Positions 14,310 through 26,791 of a stretch of DNA of 64,000 nt are shown piece after piece. Made by a program: the position numbers and the translations under genes. The stretch's first letter is position 1, and every line of letters starts with the position of its first letter. This DNA is from Drechslerella dactyloides (taxonomy: Eukaryota; Ascomycota; Orbiliomycetes; Orbiliales; Orbiliaceae). The DNA lies in the NCBI GenBank assembly GCA_020064725.1, contig JAGTWJ010000001.1, positions 4,774,001 to 4,838,000 of the forward strand, given 5' to 3'. A model generated the notes under the pieces. That model searched no databases and was not told the DNA's origin. It saw only the letters and a program-made list of their open reading frames with translations.

Positions 14310-15410
14310 TCGAGCATGGCTTTCTTTCTTCTTCTTGCTTTCTTTCTTCTGGTCCGGCTTTCTTTCTTCTCCTCCAAGCTGGCGTGGTTTTTGTTTTTCC
14401 TGCGTCCGGCAGCCGGGGGGGCAGGACGGTCCTGACCAGAGGGCGCTCTCCAGGGGGCGCTGCGATGGGCATCATGATCCTGGCTGGCCGCGAGGGGAGG
14501 GCAGATTGGTCCGGGGGACATACCTCAGGATGTTTAGTACGGTACAGTACCTTGGCCGCCGTCTTATTACTTCTCATTACATTGCATCTGCATTTTGCAT
14601 TCGCCCTGAGCTCGAGCACCAACTTTGTTTCCAGCTGCTCTCCTCTCCTTCTCTCCTCCTCACCTCCCTTGTTTCCTTTTTCCTGCTCCTTCGTCCATGA
14701 CACCCGCGATGCCTGGCCGGGCCTCGGGCGCCGACCCCTGGGACTCCGCCGGGTCGTGGTGTTTCTTTTTCCCCCTGGTAGTGCGACTAGGCCGGATGCC
14801 GCCCTCGTCCTCACCACTTTCTTTTGCATTCAACCTCTCCTGCTTTTTCTTTTTCCCGCTCCCTCGATCCTGTCCGGTCGTGTCCCTTTTCCCACACTCC
14901 TCCACCACAGCCATGCCCGTCCGCTGTCTCTCTACTTCTGCAAGGATTCTGACGCTGACGATGATGCTGATGATGATGCTGATGGTGCGCGTTCTCCCCC
15001 GCAAAAGAACAGTGCCAACGCCTTCTTTTTTTCATCCGCCCAATTTCATTTCGTGAAGAGACCGATTTCCAGCCCGATTGAATCGCCTGGCGGTGAACCA
15101 ACTCGTCAGCTGCAATCATGCACCCATTGGAAACAGCCGTTGCTGCGATCCAGCAATTGCACGGCGATGGCAATTCAACGATATGTCTCTGTCCGCACGA
15201 TCATGATTTACATGTGCACTTTCCGGGTTAGACTCTGTGTCTTGCCAAAAGCCAATTTTGCTTCTCTCCCCTTTCTATTCTTCTTCCATGCGCTCTGCTC
15301 TTCACCCTTGCTCCGCAGGAAAATGGGGAAGTTTGGTCAAAATGACGATAGTTGATACAAGTATAGCCCCGAGCAAAGCGCTGCGTTTTTCCTTCTTTTT
15401 TTATTTTTCT
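14310..15410 (+). other. Pyrimidine-rich tract of about 1.1 kb
   Basis: The plus strand is strongly enriched for C and T, with repeated CTTT and TTCTTC elements, so that the complementary strand is GA-rich. Because such DNA lacks stop codons in some frames, an open frame of 367 codons (14252-15355) and an overlapping one of 254 codons (13936-14700) exist on the plus strand. Their translations are low-complexity Ser/Leu/Phe/Pro strings without domain motifs, so I do not call them genes. Pyrimidine-rich strands are common just upstream of fungal transcription starts, so a promoter or leader of an unrecognised plus-strand transcript is possible. Confidence 0.6.
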
Positions 15411-18400
15411 GTTGGAGCGCGACCAGCGCGAGCAGCTCCACTCCACAATGCCAGGTACGGAGCACCTAACTATCTGCTGCTGCTGGACACAGCATTTCTG
15501 TACCTGATCATGCGGACGGCAATTCCTACTTTCTGATGAGCTGCTAGCTGCTTCTTCCACATGCGGTATTGGTGGCTTTCTGCAGTCTTATTGTTATTTA
15601 TCCCGAGTATAACCCGCCCGTCGACAGACAGCTACGGGATTCCTTTTCCATTAAAGTTCATCGATCTTTTCGGACCTTTTTTCCCACCCTTTGCCCGTCG
15701 AAATTTGGTTGCTGCAAGGACAAACAGGACGTTGAACGTTGACAGCCTTTACCATCTGGGCAAGTCAGGTCCGTGATTGATTCGTGCAACCGAGCACCCC
15801 CTGCGAGCAACTTGCATTGGCGTAACCCAGGCTCAGGCTTGAATCTGCTTAGAGACACTTCCCCTCTGCTCCTTCTTCATCATGGAAATCATTATGGAAT
15901 GTGGAGTTCGAACTCTGACCTTCGCGCCAGCGTTCGCCACAGTACCTTGTCAATCCATATTTGTCTGATGTTTGAGTGCCAGAACTAAACTGCTTTGCGC
16001 TGGACCTGCAATTCAACATTATACCCCCCATGTCCGCCCTGGGCTAATCTCTTCCGCAGCTAAAGAATCTCGAAGCCCTGCTCTTTTGATATTGTACTAC
16101 GAAATAATCATAGTATCACTATTGTTTTTTAGCTCCACGTAAGTGTCTGTCTTCCCTGACTTGATATGATACAGCTTGACTGTCATTTCGAGCACCAGGG
16201 CCTGCGATAACTGTTTGCTCGTCCCCTTGCTGTCCTTTTGTATCTCAAGGTCCTTGCTTGCTTGCGTGTACTGCTCCTGCTTGCTGCTTGCTGAACTGCC
16301 ATCCGAGTCAGTTCAATTCTTCTCCGTGATAGTCGTTGATTGATACAGGCAGCCTGCCAGTCAAACAGTAAGTCGCCATCATGCCAGTCGCAGCGAGACA
16401 GCGGCATGCGAGTGAGGAATGCAGATTTGCACAAATGCAACGCCGTGGCCGCCTCTGTCTCTCTCTGCCTCGTTCGGACCTGTGCACGGCCGACATTCCA
16501 CAGCATAAAAATAAAACAGAAACCAGAGTTAGACGCCGGCTGCGTCTTTTCGCAATCAAGAGCCACGTGAACCGAACGCTGAGAGGGACTCCGTGCGCGC
16601 ACTGTGTATGCGGTCGTAAAAGTTCTTATTACGGTTACTATCAATTTATGGGGCCAAAATTATAATTGATAATATGTAATCTGTAATCCTACTTTTGTAT
16701 CTGGGTCGCACGAAACTTGGCCGGCCAATCCAGGCTCTGTCCTGTTTGCCTGCGCCGCCGCAAACAGGGACCCGAAATGCTACCGTTCGGGGGATATCTA
16801 ATGCCGTTTTTACTGCCGGCTCCATAGCTGGCTGTGTGCAATGCAATCCGGCCTTATCCTATCCTGTCGAGGCCGTTGGCTGCCTACACTCGTACCTGAC
16901 TTCCGGACTCCGGACTGTTGCAATTTTTGCTAGTGGGTTTTAGGTTTTTTCTCTCCTCACGGACGAGCGGCCATGCCGAAAGCTACGTAGTCGGGTCCGG
17001 TTTGTTGAACGCACGACGACTGCAGAAGAGCTAAGCACTGCGACTGCAATTTCAACTTCATTTCCTCGGCGCAACCCACCGCTTCGAAACCTGAAACACC
17101 GAGCGAAGGCAAATGGCTGAACGCATCACCCCCTTTATTTCGCGGTGCGGTGGCGTGAAATGGTACCTAGACTCCTTTCCAGCTAGCTTCAGGTACAGGA
17201 ACCTCGATCAGACAAATCAGCTAACGCGAAGCTAAGGGGTCCGGGTCAGTTTCTCCCCTTTCGGCTTCGGCAGGCTCGTCGCCAAAGGCGGAAGTCTCGC
17301 GGAACACGACAGAAGACCCTTCTAGAAGAAGCAGAATCGAAGGTACCGCAGCGACGCCGGCATAACGAAACGTTTGGGGCCGAAACTGCGAAAACTGCGA
17401 AACTGCGCAGGTGATCGCGCACCGTGATCCCGACGGCCGGCAAAGGACCCTCTGGCGGTTCCGAACTCGCGGCCAACGTTTCCCGCGGGAAGGTCGCATT
17501 GATCCCGGCGAGGAGCCGGAAACACAGCTGCTGTTTTGAATCCTCCTCAATGCCGCATGAACACCACGATCGACGAAGCAATTCAATTTGACGCGGCCAC
17601 AGCCAGCTGGATTCGCTGAAAAGACTCCGGAGTTTCCCCATCGCCATTGTTGCAAGTAACGCTAGCAACGGCCGAGGCAGGCAAATGCAATGCAATGCGA
17701 TCCGATAATAACACATCGTGCACTGTCTGGCAGACGTGTCCGGACCGAATACGCCCATTGCCATGCAATTGCAATCGTCCTGCGAGGCCCCCTCGGCCTC
17801 GCTGTAAAGATCGCCACACCGTTCGCAATAGCTTCTGCAATTAGACACCTCCTGCTTTCTAATATAACGGTGCATATCGCTCAGGCAAAGGGTAAGAAGA
17901 GGCTACGCATCAGAATCCTGACCTTGGCGGCGAACGTGGCCACCGCGACAAACCTTCGACTTTTGTTCTTCCTGTTCTCGATCAGTTCCATTCGAGTATG
18001 CACGAGTTATCAAACTGCATTATCAGCTACCGGCTCAGAGACCCGCCCCGTCCGTTCATCCGTCTACCAGCGTTTGCCACGCAATAAGTCAAACATGAAA
18101 CCTTCTAGTCGACGTGCATACATGAGGAGCTCAAATGACCGACACCACTTTCCTCAAGTATTATCTCCACCTCCTTGGCCTTGCTCATATGGTTGGCGAG
18201 CTAGTCCAGCCGGCTGCGCTTAGCGCCATTGTTCTACAAATCCCGAGGATTTTATCACCATAATTATCCGACGCTACAGCCGTCTATGAAGCAGTTTTAA
18301 ACACGAGTTATATTCAGTGGCACAAGAGCTCCCGTCCGCAGCAAATTGCCCTAATTCGAGAATCATGGCGTAGGAAATTGGAAGCTGCAGCAGCCGCAGG

Positions 18401-21400
18401 CATCACCGGTGACCCACATTACCACAAACTCGAACTTGCTGTCACAGAGCCCAACGCCGTCTCCACTGCAGGCAAACGACCGAAAGGGTCGGCCGCTGGA
18501 GCTCGAGTCGACGTCGATACCGACTGGTCGGAAGCGGGCCGGAAAATTTACAGGCAGCAGCCATCCCTCCATCAGATCACATAAAAACACAGCACAGGTT
18601 ATATCGCAAAGGGGAAAAAATTGCGTGACCTTAGCCGAACGCACTTTTCGACAACGTTAGGCGAAGGAGGGCAGACGGTTTCTTTTCCTTTTCCTGTCGC
18701 TTTTGCTTTCTGCCGTTGCTTCTTCTTACATAATTGGGTTCTTCATCGTGCAGCACGTCGGTTGGAGTGTGTCAAAGACATCTGCTCCTTTGGCTTCGGC
18801 CTCTTGGCCTGTCGGACTACGCCGCATCTTCGCACGACGTCTCGGTCCGACGTCGACCAAAGATGCCGATACGTAATTGACCGAGGCTCGTTTTAGCCAC
18901 CGGTGCGGTCGAGGCCAGGGGAGTCAAAAAATATGTCTTTCCGTGAGTCTTATCAACAGCGGAGACGTTCCTGACGATCACAAATCGGCCCAATCGAATG
19001 AGGAGCCAAGATCGGTTTACGCGCTTGCAGCCTAGAAGGCGGAGACCAATTGGCCGTGGCATGTCTTGAGAGAACGGTGGGTTGTCATGTTGCATCCCAT
19101 CACAAAAAGAGTGTTTCTCCCCTCGCGCTTCGAACACTATGAGGTCACAGACCGGCGAGGGGTGGCCCAATCGATCAAATCGCTGCGCTGCCGGGCTTGA
19201 TATCCGAGCAGGTCAGCCTGGGATTGCACTTGGGGGGACCACCAATCGCCCGGCGGTACCGGGGTCGCCCCAGGATCGCTAGGTTCTCAAACGGGAGCAC
19301 ACAACCACGTGGACGTCCACCGGCGCCCTTTTCGAAGGCTGACTGGACCCACTTTTGGACCTTCTTCGATACCCACACACTCACTCTGCCACTGCCTCGA
19401 TTACAGCCTCAACATGCGACGATCCCTATCGAGTGGTGTGATAGGTTAGCTGCAAGGATCCTAGGATGCGCCGAGCTGCAGAAATCTAGGATTTCATCTA
19501 CGGCGCCGAATCTTTGGGAGAAACAAGCGACGACGACGAAGACGACGACTGCGGACGAATGGACCATGCCGCAGATTGAGACACATGGTCGATGTGCCGT
19601 CCTGGTACCTGAGATGCCGTCCCGCTCGCAGATGGCGTGAACGACCAACCAACAAGGCCAGCAATGAAAATGGTACGAGAGACATCATACACACATACAC
19701 ACGCACGCATACTCTATCGATCCCCCATTGCATCGCTTGAAACTCGTTTCAGGCCAAATGGTCGGCCGGGTGGGTCCTCGCCCTCCCGCGAACCGGATCA
19801 TGATATTCGTAACGCGTTACGACCGAATGAAACGCTGTCCTAGGCCTGCACAGCTATGACATGCTCTTTGATCAACTCCAGATCCTTTCTGTCGATTATC
19901 ACCCGACGATGATTCGCCCCTTCCCGTGCTGTGGGGCGCGCAAGTTTTCCGTTCGGCGCTTGATGACGACAATGTGGACGCTATCAATAACCGTCTCCGT
20001 CGTCCGCACTGATACCGTGTATGATGTGGATGACTAGTCGACTGCTTATGGTAATTCGCAATTGCGTGGTGCCGAATCCGAAGCAGAGCTTAGTTACATG
20101 CACCGTCGTCCGAATCCGCATCCAGATATCGCTGTACAATTTGCATAACTCGCATGAATAAGGATCGCTCTTGCACTAATGGAGGGCCCAGAACGATCGT
20201 CGTTCCCTGTCTGACCTTGCTCGAGCTATGTGCCTTATCGTCTCACATATCTAAGCTTGGAAGTGCTGACAAAAAAGAGCAGATTGGAAGGCGCAGTAAT
20301 AGCTAAAGGTAGCTAGCAGGGTGTCACATGCTGTTGAATGCATCTGCATTGCACATTGATCAGACACAAGCCGCGCTCTCCGCGAGGCGAGCATCGATGC
20401 AGCCTAGCCTAGCACGGCCTGACAAAAAATATGGACGATATCACGACCGACGGGCGGCACTGCACTGACGAGGCATTAATCCAGCGACGGCATCCTTCGG
20501 ATCTTGCCTTTCGTCTTTGCGCGCCAGCAAATCGAGGTCAACTTGCTGCATGCAGACGAGGCTTGCCCTAACCGCTTCGGGCCAGCTACCCCATCTTCCC
20601 ATGCGGCGGTCGTGTTCCTGGTTCCTGGCAATCTGACATGGGTCTGGACACCCTTTTCTCTATCTCACGAAATGCCGCTTCGTGGTGTCTGTCTGTACGG
20701 CTGCCCCCGAAGAAATGTGATGCGAACGAAACTCGGCTCGTCCAGCTTATCCATTCATAAAAAAGAAAGAAAAAGTGGATTGAAGACGACGCTGGTCGCA
20801 ATTCCGCCCATGCACTCAGGGCGACAAAAAGGAAAAAAGGCACAGGTCGAATAAGGGAATAGTGGGGCTCGATACCTTGATGCCTTTTATCGAAAGAAGA
20901 AACGCAGCGCAGCCCTCGCACGTCGACGTGAGGGATCCACTCTGCGGACCATGCCCCAGGCTGACAGACACAGAACAGGCACAGGGTGTTATATTTAGAA
21001 TACCGCTTGCGAGCAGTGCTGTGTTGATATTCTAAAAGGCGGGATCTCAAATATATTGGGCATGGCGCTCGAGTTTTGAATGGATCAGCTGATTAATCTA
21101 TTTACCCACGTCGATTGAATACGAGGTATTTTCTGTTACATAACCTGCCCGCCCAGGCCAGGCCGACCGGCCGTGTCATCTCAGGGAGTAGGCCGGTCGG
21201 TAGGTGTGTAGGCCGCCTTACTCGCTCGTTCGCGCCCTGGAATCTGAGACCTGATCAATCCGATTGCAGACCCGTCCCGGGCGGCCCTTGCCAGCGCGTA
21301 CGTGATTGAGTTCGACCAAAGATATACACACATGCGCATCTTCGCGGGATCGAAGCTAAGGTACAGCAAGACCTGTGCGTATTCGCTTGCATCCATGCAT

Positions 21401-22373
21401 GCCCAGAGGTCAAAGACGCGGATGACCTCTGCATAAGTCGACGCAATATAGACCAGGAGCGAGCGTCGGCGAATCGGGCCCTGTCGTCTTCTTCTCTTTT
21501 TTTTTCTTTTGTGCGTGCGGGGAGCATATCCGGACGGGCGACGTCCGGTCTTGGTACGTGAGGGTACATACAGGACATGATGTAGATATCTCGTCCTGGA
21601 TAGGACGGACGGTGCATATGCATATCGGAGCGCGCGACGAGATGATCGATAAGGTATGTAAGCCGCTCCATCTCCGCTGGCCAATAGCCAGCGACCCTTG
21701 ACGAGGGAGAATGCAATGGGACAGCGCGAGCGGCGGCCTTGTCCTACACATTCTCTCTCACGTTTGAGGTTATGTATGCACGGCATGGATTGTCATTTGC
21801 ACGCGAGCCACGAGGTCTGATTGTGCGAAGTGCATATTCCGTTGGGGATGGGGATCGAATCGATCGTATGTGCTTCGCTTTGCTTTGCTGGTTGTATATA
21901 ACTCGGCCGGCTGATATGCAATGATTGACTGATCAAACCGAGACGAGAGGCCCATCGCAGGGATACGTACGGCAGTATACATGGACGATTCGGTCACTCG
22001 GAAGACGTGCATGCACGGGCGGCGCAGCATGTTATCTCTCTGCCTGGCCTGGCCACGCATTGGCTGTTTCCCTGCCTTCTAACAGGCTGTCGCTGCGCTG
22101 CAGGCGGACAGACGTGCATGGACTGGAATGGAGGCGCCGTGGATAAGACAACCTACTGATCGATACTTGCAGGCCTCGTTCTGCATGCTCGGTTGCGCGT
22201 GCCAATCTCAGAAAGAGGCATTGATGATCGAGAGTGGAACCCGGTCAAGGGTCAATTGATATGATTAAGCCTCATCGAGAGAGATGATGCGAGCATTGTC
22301 ACAGTTTGGTCCAGTCAATTGCCGGCATCTCACTGGTCCATTGTGACGACAGGCATATTCGTACGTCTGTTAG

Positions 22374-22394
22374 GTGAGTGAGTGAGTGAGTGAG
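22374..22394 (+). repeat. GTGA tetranucleotide microsatellite
   Basis: Five perfect tandem copies of GTGA (22374-22393) in non-coding DNA, immediately followed by GTATG. No gene lies nearby. Confidence 0.9.
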
Positions 22395-25300
22395 TATGTG
22401 ATATAATTAATTCTTGGATTGCAGGCTCCGAAGTTGCAGTTGGTATTGCCCGTAATAGTGCGAGGCAGCTCAGGGAGTAAAACACGTCCGGCTCGGGGCG
22501 GACTTACCTTTCTCAGCATTATAAGATTACAATGCCATGAGGCGACACAAACAGCATCTCCGTGAAGATATGACAGAACACGACAGAACACGACAGACAA
22601 TCACTCAATACAGTCTCATCAGTCTCCACCGCATGAACTCGAAGTGAGAGACCGACGAACTCTCTTCCGCCTCAATTACCCGGGATGCTCATGTTTGCTT
22701 GTTTCAGAGAGCGTGAATTCTTGCAACTGTCTGATCATGACAGCTAGCATTGCAAGGTGTCCGGCTCCCCGCTCACCGAATGCAAGTTGCAAGTTACAAG
22801 TTGCATCCGCTTTTCGAAGTCAAGTTGAGATTTCAGACGATGGGAAAGGCCACGCTACTCGATTCAACCGCACGCGGAAACCCGGGATGAGACGAGACGC
22901 TCTTTTTTTGGCTCCCACACCTCCCCAGACGAAGCTTAACGGCTTTGTGACCGCGGCTTACCTCGATGCATTGATTATCAGTGGCCAGAATCAGACATAT
23001 CCAGCCAGCTAGCCTATCGCGGGCGGTCTGCGCGCATGCCCATGCAATAGATACAGTTGGCTACAGATATAGTTTCACGGCTTGAATCGCGCGGTTCCTC
23101 ACAGAGGGTCCGTGTGTTGGTTCGTGATCAGTCTTCCCGGCCGGCCGGCGCATATTTCGCTGCCACATATGCCGTGCCGTGGATATATATGGCTTTTCGT
23201 TAATTATCAGCCGCCTCGCCTCTTCGTACCGTCAAATCACATCACATTTCACCCGATAAACGAAGCTTAGCTTAGCTTACGACCTACATACGTGCCCGGC
23301 AGGATCCACCAACATGACAACGGGCACGGTCAATGTTGCGACAATTTAATATAATATTTGCAAAAGAATTACCATGATCAATATTCAACTTACCGTGTGC
23401 AGCCTTGCGATTGATCATGAGGCAGGCCAGGAAAAGCGAGGTGTGTCAATAGCAGACCAGCCCGCGTAATAGTGTATTCGGCATCCTGCATCTATGGTCA
23501 CGCTTACGTAGTTTATCTGCACCTGTATGCACAGGAAAATGTTTTCCCTGCTGCATGATGCGAGTCACACTTGCAGCATGTAGGTTTGAAGTTTTTTTGC
23601 TCGAGAGTGCAGCTTGCTGTGCAGTGATGGAATGCCGGAGAGGGTTCAATTACCCAATCCCAATTGATCCCAACAGGTCATGCTTGCCATATGCATGCGC
23701 GACCCGGGGTTCGACTCGGTCGTCGGTTTTCTTCAGTGATCCGTATCGACGGGTCACTCGGCGTAGCTTGCTCGGGGCGGTCTGGAATGCCGGCAGTCTG
23801 GTTGCGCAAACAGGTAGGCGTACAGGCAGGCTGGCAGCTGAGGCAGGCAAGCAGCAAGCTACCGGGGTAGCTAGCGACCTGGCTGGTTTGCCGCTTGCTG
23901 CAACATGGACGTTGGTTTCGAGGCCTCGAGGGTTGAGCTATGCGGTGCGGCGCTGTGTGTGTTTGATGATGCATTTGGCAGGTAAGTGTTACAGCAACGT
24001 TGGTGATTGCTTGTGTCGAATCGAGTTGGGTTTCATGGGATTCCGGCGCCGTGATTCGCCGCATGAACAACGTTGCAATTCGATTGCAACGTCCTTGTAG
24101 AAATCAACGACAACGAAATTGGATCGTGCGTCTGCAATGCACGGTGAGGCTGTTGGGTTCGCGACGATGTTCGAATCAAGTCGATTGCTGCTCCGATTAG
24201 GGTAGTGGTGACAATTAATACCTGGCAATTGCAGGCTCGTACGTGTCACAGTCCTGGCCGAACGCAATCAGCCATGACATGATGATACAGATGTGGAACC
24301 TGCTCTTGGATGCTGAGATGCAATTGACATAAACGACAAGGCGAACTTACATCACCTACTTGGTTGAGAGCGTTCCTTAGATTAGCTAGCCGCCCAATCG
24401 CATGAGGAGTTGAAGCCGAAGCAGCAGCTATCGGGGCTGGTTCTGGCAATTTTCTCAACGCCATGTTGTGATATCAACCTACAGACGCGGTTAGCTCGTG
24501 TTTGCATGCAGCAATCGCATCTGACACCACACTCGAGCTGAGATGCATCTAGATCCGTAACGTTGCGCAATGCGGTAGGGTTTTTAATTTGCTTGCTTCG
24601 CGATTGGCGGAGGGCGTGTGAGAGTGTAATAAGATGTAATTAGTACCCAATACTTGGAAATTTCCAAAATGCTTCGAGACGACGTCTGGAAGTCCAAGTC
24701 GAGTTACGCAATCCGTATCGTATCATGTCACAGTACATATGATACTAGCATGTGTAATGCATGCATCAGCTGTGCTTGCATGTCAACAGTTTGCTCGCGA
24801 GCTGTTGCAGACGTATTAATGGAAGCTGGCTCCACAATTGTACAATCGCAATGCACACTACTACTTGTTACAATACACATCTCTCATCTCATCCAGAAGC
24901 CTCGATGCAAAGGTCCGCGTTCGGTACAAGGCAAAACATGGCCATGGCTCCTCGTCAATTTCGCTAGTCTGCTTGCCATCCGTCCTTCGCATTGGATCCA
25001 TCCCAACAGCTCGGGCGGTGTGTCTGTATCGGCCAGGCAGCGGTTGCTCCAGTTGGTCTCCAGGAGGCTCGGAAGGCGGCCGCGGGGATAGTAGCAAGTG
25101 GTGGGCCCGGGGACCCCCGCCGGGGAACGCGTCCCGGGACCGGGGCCCCCGGCGGCCAACGACAACGCCAACTGCAACTCCTGAAGCCTCGCCAGCACTT
25201 CACCGCCATCTCTTCCCTTTCTCCCAGCTAATCTAAGGCGAATAGCGCGCAAATTGCAGTCTCTGCTTGGGCGAACAGCTTGTCGACGCCACCAACAGAG

Positions 25301-25693
25301 GTGGAAATCGCTCCTGCTGAACATTCCACATCCATACGCTGACGCCGGCAGGTCCATGTGTATGTATGTACATGTACGATACTGACAGCTACGGCCAGCA
25401 CGTCGGTTGAAACTACCTCCATCCATCCACGCTCTCCTCGTGGAGTGGAAGGCTGCATCCCCACCAATTACGACTCGCGGCTAAACGAGAAACAGCAGCT
25501 CCTGAGCGCGAAGCTTGTGCATCCTCAAGCCTCCTCGGACAAGGGACTGTTACGGTCGACGAGTAGCACTCCAGCAAGCCACGCTGAAAACGGATCAACC
25601 CGGTCAGGCAATTGCATCTCCAACGCGAACGCAAGCAAAAAGTCAGTCCACTGCACATACACGTAGCTGCCGTCGAGGGAGCTACAGACAGAT

Positions 25694-26791
25694 ATGGCAC
25701 CGCTCCGAAGATACATCCGATTAACACCTCACACCACCATCCAGGCCCTCATCTTCCTGGAAGATCCGAGCATCCTGCACACGTGGCTCATTCGCCCTGC
25801 GAATCCAGCCCTACCTCGCATCATAGCCGCGCTGAAGGATCTCATACTGCCAAAGCTGCTGGAAGAGCGAGAGCGAGAGCGGACCGCCACTGGCTCCGCG
25901 AAGAAGAAGAGGGCGGTAAAGGACGTGGTCGTCGGCACGGACTTTCAAGTCAGCGTGTACTTCAAAGATGGCGCTACAGGCCATTCGCTGGTCATGCGGA
26001 GACGGGAAATGCTAGGGCCGAAGCCCGAGGAAGGGAGATTGGTCTCGAATTCCAGCAAGATGGTACAGATGCTGGAAGATGGCGTGATGGGCGACGTCGG
26101 CGACGTGGACAATCGTGGTGGTGGCGCCGACAATGGCCAGGATGATGGCAGCGGGCTGAGAAACCTTCGGATCGAGAATGAGGACGACGATATCGATCTG
26201 AGCTTGCTCCCGCTCGCTGAAATATCCGAAGGGGTAACTGCAACTGCGGAATTCGAATTTTCGGCTCCAGCTCCTCGGACACGCCGAAGGACAAGGGCGC
26301 GCGGAGATGTTGGTGACGGTCCAGGCAGCGATTCGTATCACCAAACTGGCGGCGAGAATCAAGCTGAAGGGTACGCCACAACGCCCACAAAGCGAGGGCC
26401 GCGCAGGAACCCCGGCCCCACGCACAGAGGGAGGAGAAAGGGGAAACAAAAGCCGCAGGAGGCAGAAGAGGAGGAGCCAGAAGCTATCACGGTAGATTCC
26501 GGCTCGGAGTCGGACGCCGGCAGTCGACGCCCAGCTGAGGAGAAGAAGAAAAAGCCGCTTTTCCGAACATCCTACGAGGCCCACAAAATCTACGGCAAGG
26601 TGCTGTGCCTGATTGTCAAGAAGATCGATCTCCCGCAGGCCAGCACCGCCCCAGCGGACGACGCTCCCAGCGTTCTGGTTACGCGAGACATCCCCATTGC
26701 CCCGGGAATCGAGGAGACGGGGGCAGCCGACGATGTGATGGAAGGGTGGATGTACATGTCCCAAGTTATCAGGGAGGACCCGGACATGTAG
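25694..26791 (+). CDS. Conserved fungal protein of unknown function, 365 aa
   Basis: A single uninterrupted frame from ATG at 25694 to TAG at 26789-26791. The first about 105 residues (opening MAPLRRYIRLT, then a hydrophobic/aliphatic stretch with a WLIRP segment and a KKKRAVKDVVV segment) look like a compact domain. From general memory this N-terminus resembles uncharacterised proteins found across Pezizomycotina, but I cannot name a family. Residues about 120-290 are low-complexity and charged, with acidic runs (EDDDIDLS) and basic/RRGR-type patches suggestive of a disordered, possibly nuclear, linker. A second ordered segment follows near the C-terminus (about 285-310, containing SYEAHKIYGKVLC). 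No signal peptide or membrane segment is visible. The start is chosen because the conserved-looking domain begins exactly there. It is followed 1.4 kb downstream by SAM37 on the same strand. Function is not assigned. Confidence 0.85.
   Translation: MAPLRRYIRLTPHTTIQALIFLEDPSILHTWLIRPANPALPRIIAALKDLILPKLLEERERERTATGSAKKKRAVKDVVVGTDFQVSVYFKDGATGHSLVMRRREMLGPKPEEGRLVSNSSKMVQMLEDGVMGDVGDVDNRGGGADNGQDDGSGLRNLRIENEDDDIDLSLLPLAEISEGVTATAEFEFSAPAPRTRRRTRARGDVGDGPGSDSYHQTGGENQAEGYATTPTKRGPRRNPGPTHRGRRKGKQKPQEAEEEEPEAITVDSGSESDAGSRRPAEEKKKKPLFRTSYEAHKIYGKVLCLIVKKIDLPQASTAPADDAPSVLVTRDIPIAPGIEETGAADDVMEGWMYMSQVIREDPDM

Larger units (their letters stand above)
1..25693. other. Long region with no supportable gene
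   Basis: I find no protein-coding gene here that I can defend. Open frames are short, overlap on all six frames, and none shows recognisable domain motifs, plausible exon chains or a consistent protein-like composition. I also saw no reverse transcriptase, transposase or integrase motif, no telomere-type repeat arrays, and no obvious AT-rich collapse of the kind left by strong RIP; base composition looks close to balanced. What is visible is scattered: tetranucleotide microsatellites (about 11985-12053 and 22374-22394), a 25-A tract at 10882-10906, an A-rich plus strand at about 12660-13130, a pyrimidine-rich plus strand at about 14310-15410, and frequent runs built of palindromic tetramers such as GATC, TGCA, AGCT and CATG. 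A small, fast-evolving or many-exon gene, or a non-coding RNA gene, could be hidden here. Confidence 0.6.

Noticed and set aside
14252..15355. Open frame of 367 codons on the plus strand, overlapped by a 254-codon frame
   Set aside because: It is an artefact of pyrimidine-rich DNA: the translation is low-complexity Ser/Leu/Phe/Pro, without motifs, and a different long frame overlaps it on the same strand.
15895..15960. tRNA-like B-box sequence (GTTCGAACTC) on either strand
   Set aside because: The T stem does not close correctly, and no D arm, anticodon stem or acceptor pairing could be built around it.
17246..17875. Minus-strand frame of 209 codons
   Set aside because: It overlaps a 144-codon frame in another phase, has random composition and no recognisable motif.
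21181..21786. Minus-strand frame of 201 codons
   Set aside because: Random composition with overlapping frames in other phases; no homology-like blocks.
23700..23725. B-box-like GGGGTTCGACTC
   Set aside because: The flanking bases do not form a T stem and no cloverleaf is possible.
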